From positions 5,929,501-5,993,500 of the forward strand of contig NZ_CP108538.1 in NCBI RefSeq assembly GCF_035994185.1: a DNA stretch of 64,000 nt, written 5' to 3'. Positions 58,837 to 64,000 of this stretch are shown one piece after another. The stretch's first letter is position 1, and each line of letters opens with the position of its first letter. A program made the position numbers and the translations under genes. Below the pieces are notes generated by a model. That model was not told the DNA's origin. It saw only the letters and a program-made list of their open reading frames with translations, and ran no database searches. The DNA comes from Streptomyces sp. NBC_01217 (GTDB lineage Bacteria; Actinomycetota; Actinomycetes; Streptomycetales; Streptomycetaceae).

Positions 58837-60231
58837 CTATGCACCGGCGGTCGCATCGCCCGCCAACTCCTGGACCGAGGGCTCCTGCTCATCCTCCGTC
58901 ACGAACCCCGGCACCCAGGACTCCAGCTCATCGCGCAGCCGCACCGTCGCACCCAGCTGGCACAGCACCCCGATCGTGCTCAGTGTCACCCGGTGTATCA
59001 GCAGATAGGCGGGCGGCAGATTCAGCTGCCTGCCGAGCTGATGAGCGGGCGAGCGGGGATCCGCGATCCGCGCCGCCTGATTACGCATCCAGCCCCGGGT
59101 GAAGGTGAACTCCTCCACCTGGGCCGGTTCGATGATCGGGAGGAGGTAGTCGAGCACCGCAACCGGGTCGAGATCGATCGAATCCCTGACGAACCCCTCC
59201 TCGCGCAACAGCTCATACACCGCGTCCGCATCACCCGCCAGCGTCAGCCGCAAGGAGTCCCCGATGGGCTGCGGCAGCCCGCCCGGCAGCCGGTCCACTG
59301 TGCCGAAGTCCAGCACTCCCAGCCGCCACTGCCCGGCCTCGCCGGCCCCCTCCTGCGGGGGAAGCAGCCGGAAGTTGCCCGGGTGCGGGTCGGCGTGCAG
59401 CAGACCGGTGCGCGCGGGGCCGGAGAAGAGGAAGCGCGCCAGCAACTGACCGGCCCGGTCACGCTGCTCCGGCGTACCCTCCGCGATCACATCGGCCAGC
59501 GGAACCCCGTCCATCCACTCCGTCACCAGCACCTGGTCGCACTGGTGCACCACACCGGGAATCACGACATCGGGGTCGCCCGCGAACTCCTCGGCATGGT
59601 GCCGCTGCGACCGTGCCTCCTGCTCGTAGTCCAGCTCCTCCGAGACCCGGTCGCGCAGCTCCGTGATAAGCGGCTTGATGTCCATTCCGGGGATCAGCGG
59701 GCCGAGCAGCCGGGCGAACCTGCTGAGTTGGGTCAGATCCGAGAGCAGCGCCTCTCCCGCGCCCGGATACTGCACCTTCACCGCGACTGCCCGCCCGTCG
59801 TGCCACACCGCCCGGTGCACCTGACCGATCGACGCGGCGGCCGACGGCTTGTCCTCGAATTCGAGGAACAGCTCCCGCCAGTCCTCGCCGAGCCGTTCCC
59901 CGAGCACCGCGTGCACGGTGTCGCTGGGCAGGGGAGGCGCGGCCTCCTGCAGTTTTGTGAGCGCCGCCCGGTACGGTCCGGCGACCTCCGCGGGCAGCGC
60001 CGACTCGAAGACGGACAGAGCCTGCCCCAGCTTCATCGCCCCGCCCTTCAACTCGCCCAGGACCTTGAAGAGCTGGTCCGCGGTGCGCTGCTGCACCTCC
60101 CGGGCGACCAGCTCCGCCGACTTCCCGCCGATCCGCTTGCCCAGACCCCACGTGGCCCGGCCGGCGAAACCCAGCGGCAGGGCGGCCAACTTGGCGGTAC
60201 GCGTGACCGCTTTCCGGGGTAGATCAGACAT
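58837..60231 (-). CDS. ABC1/AarF/UbiB-like atypical kinase
   Basis: A 464-aa atypical kinase-like ATPase. GGAMKLGQALS (the KxGQ motif, near residue 67), SIGQVHRAVW (Ala-rich loop replaced by the AASIGQVH type), VAVKVQYPG with the ATP-binding lysine, TEWMDGVPL and HADPHPGNFR with the metal-binding catalytic residues are present. The ATG at 60231 has GGAGGGG immediately upstream. In mycobacteria Rv3197 (MABC1) is in the same place beside whiB7 and was linked to macrolide resistance and lipid/quinone metabolism; function here unproven. Confidence 0.9.
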   Translation of the reverse strand: MSDLPRKAVTRTAKLAALPLGFAGRATWGLGKRIGGKSAELVAREVQQRTADQLFKVLGELKGGAMKLGQALSVFESALPAEVAGPYRAALTKLQEAAPPLPSDTVHAVLGERLGEDWRELFLEFEDKPSAAASIGQVHRAVWHDGRAVAVKVQYPGAGEALLSDLTQLSRFARLLGPLIPGMDIKPLITELRDRVSEELDYEQEARSQRHHAEEFAGDPDVVIPGVVHQCDQVLVTEWMDGVPLADVIAEGTPEQRDRAGQLLARFLFSGPARTGLLHADPHPGNFRLLPPQEGAGEAGQWRLGVLDFGTVDRLPGGLPQPIGDSLRLTLAGDADAVYELLREEGFVRDSIDLDPVAVLDYLLPIIEPAQVEEFTFTRGWMRNQAARIADPRSPAHQLGRQLNLPPAYLLIHRVTLSTIGVLCQLGATVRLRDELESWVPGFVTEDEQEPSVQELAGDATAGA

Positions 60232-60272
60232 GAGCCCCTCCAAATCCCAGACTGCCGTACCGCGTGCGGCGG

Positions 60273-61442
60273 TTACCCGGCCATTGTGTCGTGCGCCGTG
60301 TCGGCCACGGAGGCGCGCTCCCCCTCAGTGTGCCCAGCCGCCCCGCAGGAACAGCCGAGGTGGGCCCTGATCCGCTCGGTCCGCCAGTCCAACAGCGGCA
60401 GCGCGGCCTCCCAACGGGTCCCCGTGCTGGCGGGCAGCTCCCCGTCCAGAAACGACAGGGCATGGGCGGCAGCCAGACCGGCCACCGCCGTCGCCAGTCC
60501 GAGGTCACAGGCCTGCACGGCGGTGCGCCGCCCGGACCGCCACTGAGCCAGCATCCTGGGCCAGTCCCCATCCCGGTCCGCACGCTGCAGGTCCAGACAC
60601 CCCGCGCACGCCGTACCCCCGGGCAGCACCAGGGGCCCCACCACTCCCGTCGCCTCCATCACTCCTGCATAGAGGTGGGGAGTCCCCGAAGCGATCCATG
60701 GTTCGGCCGGGCGGGGGTCGGGGGCGTACACCGCGAGGCCGTCGCGAGGGGCGATCACGATCAGCGACAGCCCCGGCTCGCCGCCCGCCGCGGAGCCGGC
60801 GGTCTCCGATGCCCGGGGTGCCGCACCGGTGGCGGACCTGCGCACCAACTGCCGGGCGGAGGTGTCCCTGCGCTCCCCGACGGCCGCCGGTGGAAGCCCG
60901 CCGGGCGATACGTCCCACGGCTCGGTGCACCCGCCGTCCAGAACTTCCACCCGGCCCACCCCGGATCCGGACAGCACCGCCGCGATCGCGGCACCGACCC
61001 GGCCGGCGCCCCGCACCTGGACCCGCATCGCCCGGCGGGCCGCCAGCCGCCGCAGCCCGCCGCCCGGCTCGGGATGGACGACGGAGAGCGATGCCAGATC
61101 GGGGCGGTGCCGCTCCAGGGCGCCGGGCCGGTTCCGTAACGCATCGGTCTCCGGGCCGGCGGTCCGCACATCGTCGATCAGGCCCGCACTCAGCAAGCGG
61201 CCCACCAGGACGTCCACTTGATGGTCCGACAGATCCAGCGCCCGGGCTTCCTGGCGCAGCAGCGGCAGGCCGCGCGTACCGTCGAGCAGTTCCAGAAAAC
61301 AGCCCGTCGCGATATCCATCGGACCGAGCTTCACCGCGTGGGCGTGAGTCACCCCGAATTGCACGGTGCCGTGGCTGCGCCATGCGCGGCGCAGCGTGGG
61401 CTTCAACATCGGATACACGGCGTCCCCCGGTCTGTGTTTCAT
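60273..61442 (-). CDS. ThiF/E1-like protein without obvious partner
   Basis: A 389-aa protein with a winged-helix-like N-terminus (VQFGVTHAHAVKLGPM, then LLDGTRGLPLLRQEARAL) and a ThiF/MoeB-type Rossmann domain in which the glycine motif is degenerate (RGAGRVGAAIAA). Two Cys pairs (ACAGCLDL and LGCSCGAAG) suggest a structural zinc. The layout matches the E1-like/Ocin-ThiF proteins of TOMM clusters, but no YcaO or precursor peptide gene is nearby; the mycobacterial counterpart Rv3196 is similarly orphan. Start 61442 or 61409 (MLKPTLRRAW) cannot be decided. Lies 41 bp upstream of the ABC1 kinase gene, probably co-transcribed. Confidence 0.82.
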   Translation of the reverse strand: MKHRPGDAVYPMLKPTLRRAWRSHGTVQFGVTHAHAVKLGPMDIATGCFLELLDGTRGLPLLRQEARALDLSDHQVDVLVGRLLSAGLIDDVRTAGPETDALRNRPGALERHRPDLASLSVVHPEPGGGLRRLAARRAMRVQVRGAGRVGAAIAAVLSGSGVGRVEVLDGGCTEPWDVSPGGLPPAAVGERRDTSARQLVRRSATGAAPRASETAGSAAGGEPGLSLIVIAPRDGLAVYAPDPRPAEPWIASGTPHLYAGVMEATGVVGPLVLPGGTACAGCLDLQRADRDGDWPRMLAQWRSGRRTAVQACDLGLATAVAGLAAAHALSFLDGELPASTGTRWEAALPLLDWRTERIRAHLGCSCGAAGHTEGERASVADTAHDTMAG

Positions 61443-61625
61443 GATCTTTACGCGTGGGCCTCGGCCCGGACCTCCGCGAGATCCGTTGTCAGAATGCAGC
61501 CAGGCGTCGAAGCGTGCAGAAAGTTATCCACAGGCATGGGGTATTAGTCGTTCAAATGGTGCATGCCATGGAGCGGATCAAGCGCGAACCGTCCCGGAGG
61601 CGGGACTTCCCCCGCTGGCACCGGG

Positions 61626-61631
61626 TAACGT
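61626..61631 (+). promoter_or_regulatory. -10 element for leaderless metallopeptidase gene
   Basis: TAACGT, 6 nt before the GTG at 61638; no ribosome site is present. Confidence 0.38.
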
Positions 61632-61637
61632 CATGGC

Positions 61638-62261
61638 GTGCCCGCCGACCCGTCACCCGGATTCGCCGGGGAGACCCCCGCGCGCAGCGCCGGAACCCAT
61701 CAGCGCAGCGCGGCGACCCGTCCGCCCCGCGCCTCGGCAACGAGCGCGGTCGAGGTCCGCAGGAGCACCCGCCGCAGCAGAACGGTCTCCGCCTACCGGG
61801 AGGGGGATCGCACAATCGTGCTCATCCCCGCCCGGATGTCGGAGGCCGAGGAGCAGCGCTGGGTCAACGTGATGCTCGACAAGCTCGCGGCCCAGGAGAG
61901 CAGACGCATCCTCGGCGACAGGGAACTGGCCGAGCGGGCCGAGCGGTTGTCCGCCCAGTACTTCGAGGGCCGGGCCAGGCCCGATTCGGTGCGGTGGGTG
62001 ACCAATCAGAACACCCGATGGGGGTCCTGCACCCCGGCCGAGGGCAGCATCCGGCTGTCGCACCGGCTGCAGGGCATGCCCGAGTACGTCGTCGACTACG
62101 TGCTGGTCCATGAGCTGGCCCATCTGCTCGTGCCCGGCCACGGTCCGCGCTTCTGGCGGCTGCTGGAGGCGTATCCCCGCACCGAGCGGGCACGCGGCTA
62201 TCTGGAGGGTGTGGTGGCGGCCGACCGGCTGCCGCATCTTCCCGCCGCGCGCGGTGAGTGA
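61638..62261 (+). CDS. YgjP-like metallopeptidase domain protein (DUF45)
   Basis: A 207-aa protein with a C-terminal YgjP/SprT-like metallopeptidase domain: NQNTRWGSCTPAEGSIRLSHRL is the family WGSC motif, followed by VHELAHLLVPGHGPRFW with the zinc ligands H158, H162 and a further His and the catalytic E159. The first 55 residues are Pro/Ala/Arg-rich and probably disordered. GTG start follows TAACGT by 6 nt. Upstream neighbours ABC1 and ThiF are divergent. Substrate unknown. Confidence 0.87.
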   Translation: MPADPSPGFAGETPARSAGTHQRSAATRPPRASATSAVEVRRSTRRSRTVSAYREGDRTIVLIPARMSEAEEQRWVNVMLDKLAAQESRRILGDRELAERAERLSAQYFEGRARPDSVRWVTNQNTRWGSCTPAEGSIRLSHRLQGMPEYVVDYVLVHELAHLLVPGHGPRFWRLLEAYPRTERARGYLEGVVAADRLPHLPAARGE

Positions 62262-62368
62262 CGCCCGGAGGTTCTGTACCGGGTGTGTACCGACTTAGCT
62301 CAATGTCGGAGTTTGCGGTTAGCCTGACGCGACGCATTCACATTCGGGATGGGGGACGGTCGTTACGC

Positions 62369-63970
62369 ATGGCCAGGGAATTCCAGCGCGGCCACAAGGC
62401 CAAGATCAGCGATCTCACGCCGGGGACGGACCTGTACGTAGGTGTGCAGATCGCCGGCCCGGGACTGACCTTTGACATCAGCTGCTTCGGCCTCGATGCC
62501 AATGAGCAGCTCTCCGACGACCGGTATTTCATCTTCTTCAATCAGCCGAAATCGCCCGAGGAGTCCATTCAGCTCCTCGGCGCCCAGGCCGGTGACACCG
62601 AGTCGTTCCGCGTCACCCTGGACCGCATTCCGGCGAACATCCACAAGCTGTCGTTCACGGCGACGGTCGACGGCGCCGGACAGATGTCCCAGGTCGGCCC
62701 CGGGTACATCCGGATCGTCGCGGGTGGCGAGGAAGTCGTCAGGTACGCCTTCAACGGTTCGGAGTTCACCACCGAGCGCGCGGTGATGCTGGGTGACTTC
62801 TACCTGAAGGACGTGTGGCGGTTCGCCGCAGTTGGTCAGGGCTTCGACGGCGGCCTCGACGCGCTGCTGAAGAACTTCGGCGGCGAGGTCGCCGAGGAGG
62901 AGCCCGCCGCGCCTCAGCCGCAGGGTGCCGCTCCGTCGTTCGCCCCGCCCGCCGCGTCGGTGCCCGCCCCTTCCTTCGGGGCCCCGGCCGCGCCGCAGGC
63001 ACCCCAAGTTCCGCAGCCGGCTCCGTTCTTCGGCGCCCCGGCCGCGCAGCCCCCGGCACCCACGCCGCAGCAGCAGATGCACGCCGCACCGACGATGGCG
63101 GCCCCGTTGGCGCCGCACGGTGGCATGGTTCCGCCGCCCGCCCCCGCACCGGCTCCATACGGGCAGCCGCCCCAGCAGCCGCAGTTCGGGCAGGTCCCCG
63201 GCCAGCAGCCGCCGCCTGCCCCGCCGTACGGCCAGCAGGCTCCCGCTCCGTACGGCCAGCAGCCGCCCGGAATGCCCCAGGGAGTCCCGCAGGGTGTGCC
63301 GCAGGCCGGTGCCGGTCTTCAGGCAGCGCTCCAGCCGTACAAGGAGACGGCCACCGGGCAGCGGTGGACCCCGCAGAATCAGCAGCTGATGCGGGTCGAC
63401 CTCACCATGGGCGGCACGCCCGTGCTCGCCCGCCAAGGCAGCATGGTGATGTACCAGGGCAAGGTCGACTTCAGCTACAAGGGCGCCGGATTCGCGGGCC
63501 GCATCGTCGGCAATGCCACCGGCCAGGAGATGCAGCTGATGCGCTGCACCGGCCGCGGACAGGTCTTCCTCGCCGAGGACGGTTCCCATCTGCACGCCAT
63601 CGAGCTGCAGGGCGACGGCATCTGCGTCTCGGCGGAGAACGTCCTCGCCTTCGACGAGTCGCTGCAGCACGAGGTCCGCAGGATCGAGGGCCACGGCATT
63701 CCCGGCGGCGCCCTGTTCACCATGCAGTTCCAGGGCACCGGCACGGTCGTCGTCAAGACCCATGGCGTCCCCGTCGTCCTGCCCGTCACGCCGACCACCT
63801 TCGCCGACTGCAACGCCGTCGTGGCCTGGTCGTCCGCGTCCCAGGTGATCATCTCCAGCCAGGTCCGGCTGCGCCGCAACGCGTACCCGGGACACAGCGG
63901 AGAAACCGTGAACCTTCAGTTCCGGGGCGCCCCCGGCAACTTCATCGTCGTCCAGCCCTACGAGGTCTGA
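62369..63970 (+). CDS. TerD-AIM24 fusion protein
   Basis: A 533-aa protein. Residues 1-175 form a TerD domain (MAREFQRGHKAKISDLTPG, IAGPGLTFDISCFGLDANEQLSDDRYFIFFNQP read in parts; metal-binding acidic loops are present), residues 180-355 a Pro/Gln/Ala-rich linker, and residues 360-533 an AIM24/TIGR00266 domain (MGGTPVLARQGSMVMYQGKV; QLMRCTGRGQVFLAEDGSHL). TerD proteins bind calcium and act in tellurite and phage resistance or stress. TAGCCT at 62320-62325 may be the -10. The ATG at 62369 is used because the TerD motif starts at once; upstream frame extension lacks support. A further gene begins 12 nt after. Confidence 0.9.
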   Translation: MAREFQRGHKAKISDLTPGTDLYVGVQIAGPGLTFDISCFGLDANEQLSDDRYFIFFNQPKSPEESIQLLGAQAGDTESFRVTLDRIPANIHKLSFTATVDGAGQMSQVGPGYIRIVAGGEEVVRYAFNGSEFTTERAVMLGDFYLKDVWRFAAVGQGFDGGLDALLKNFGGEVAEEEPAAPQPQGAAPSFAPPAASVPAPSFGAPAAPQAPQVPQPAPFFGAPAAQPPAPTPQQQMHAAPTMAAPLAPHGGMVPPPAPAPAPYGQPPQQPQFGQVPGQQPPPAPPYGQQAPAPYGQQPPGMPQGVPQGVPQAGAGLQAALQPYKETATGQRWTPQNQQLMRVDLTMGGTPVLARQGSMVMYQGKVDFSYKGAGFAGRIVGNATGQEMQLMRCTGRGQVFLAEDGSHLHAIELQGDGICVSAENVLAFDESLQHEVRRIEGHGIPGGALFTMQFQGTGTVVVKTHGVPVVLPVTPTTFADCNAVVAWSSASQVIISSQVRLRRNAYPGHSGETVNLQFRGAPGNFIVVQPYEV

Positions 63971-63981
63971 GGGAGCCCGTC

Positions 63982-64000
63982 ATGAACCAGCAACTCGCGG
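63982..64000 (+). CDS. Start of a further gene, truncated by window end
   Basis: ATG at 63982 with GGGAG 8 nt upstream opens a frame (MNQQLA) that runs off the window. By position after the TerD-AIM24 gene it is probably another AIM24-family protein, which are often clustered in Streptomyces; only six codons are visible, so this is inference. Confidence 0.45.

Noticed and set aside
1..64000. CRISPR arrays, tRNA/rRNA genes, insertion sequences, attachment sites
   Set aside because: No regularly spaced repeats, cloverleaf sequences, transposase motifs or flanking duplications were seen on reading both strands; short tRNAs could still be missed by eye.

Overview
The window is high-GC actinobacterial chromosome and looks like Streptomyces. 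It has GTG/TTG starts, third-position G/C bias, many apparently leaderless promoters, a WblC/WhiB7 gene with its attenuator leader, and gene order matching the conserved Streptomyces core. No phage, IS element, CRISPR array, rRNA or tRNA was found. Names and synteny are from memory and sequence reading; no search was run.

Layout. (1) 1-4.6 kb: envelope-stress locus of ECF sigma factor (5'-truncated by the window edge), zinc anti-sigma factor, HtrA-like protease, TatB and a hypothetical; same order as mycobacterial sigE-rseA-htrA-tatB. (2) 4.6-10.3 kb: Mrp Fe-S carrier, DUF1003, soluble MgtE-N/CBS protein, lipoprotein, CorA; a magnesium-flavoured group. (3) 10.7-17.4 kb: SUFU-like protein, MFS exporter, zinc-ribbon protein, PHP phosphoesterase, MarC, a 50-aa protein, NYN RNase-like protein, alpha/beta hydrolase. 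(4) 17.5-24.8 kb: RhlE-type DEAD-box helicase (probable CTG start), ferritin-like protein, DUF3107, TetR regulator, hydrolase, DUF3152 metalloprotease-like protein. (5) 24.9-30.6 kb: peptide-type ABC transporter operon preceded by a leaderless 31-codon leader ORF ending Cys-Cys-stop and mutually exclusive RNA hairpins. (6) 30.8-36.3 kb: four-gene putative exopolysaccharide cluster (PelF-like GT4, membrane protein, NAD epimerase, spherulin-4-like protein). (7) 36.4-44.6 kb: MoeZ, two tandem TAP-like lipoprotein peptidases, a kinase-like/LPG-synthase-TM fusion, an alkyltransferase-like protein. (8) 44.9-58.1 kb: genome-maintenance and redox block adnA-adnB-M20 peptidase-nudC-mrx1-uvrD2-wblC. (9) 58.2-64 kb: small proteins, ABC1 kinase, ThiF/E1-like protein, YgjP-like metallopeptidase, TerD-AIM24 fusion, and the first codons of a further gene.

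Much of the window parallels two mycobacterial blocks (Rv1221-Rv1232c and Rv3196-Rv3211) brought together, with lineage-specific inserts: the ABC transporter, the polysaccharide cluster and the TAP pair. The strongest regulatory signals are the wblC attenuator (Ala-rich uORF, antiterminator helix, intrinsic terminator), the Cys-Cys leader before the transporter, a consensus SigR-type promoter for mrx1, and a set of -10 elements placed 6-7 nt before start codons.
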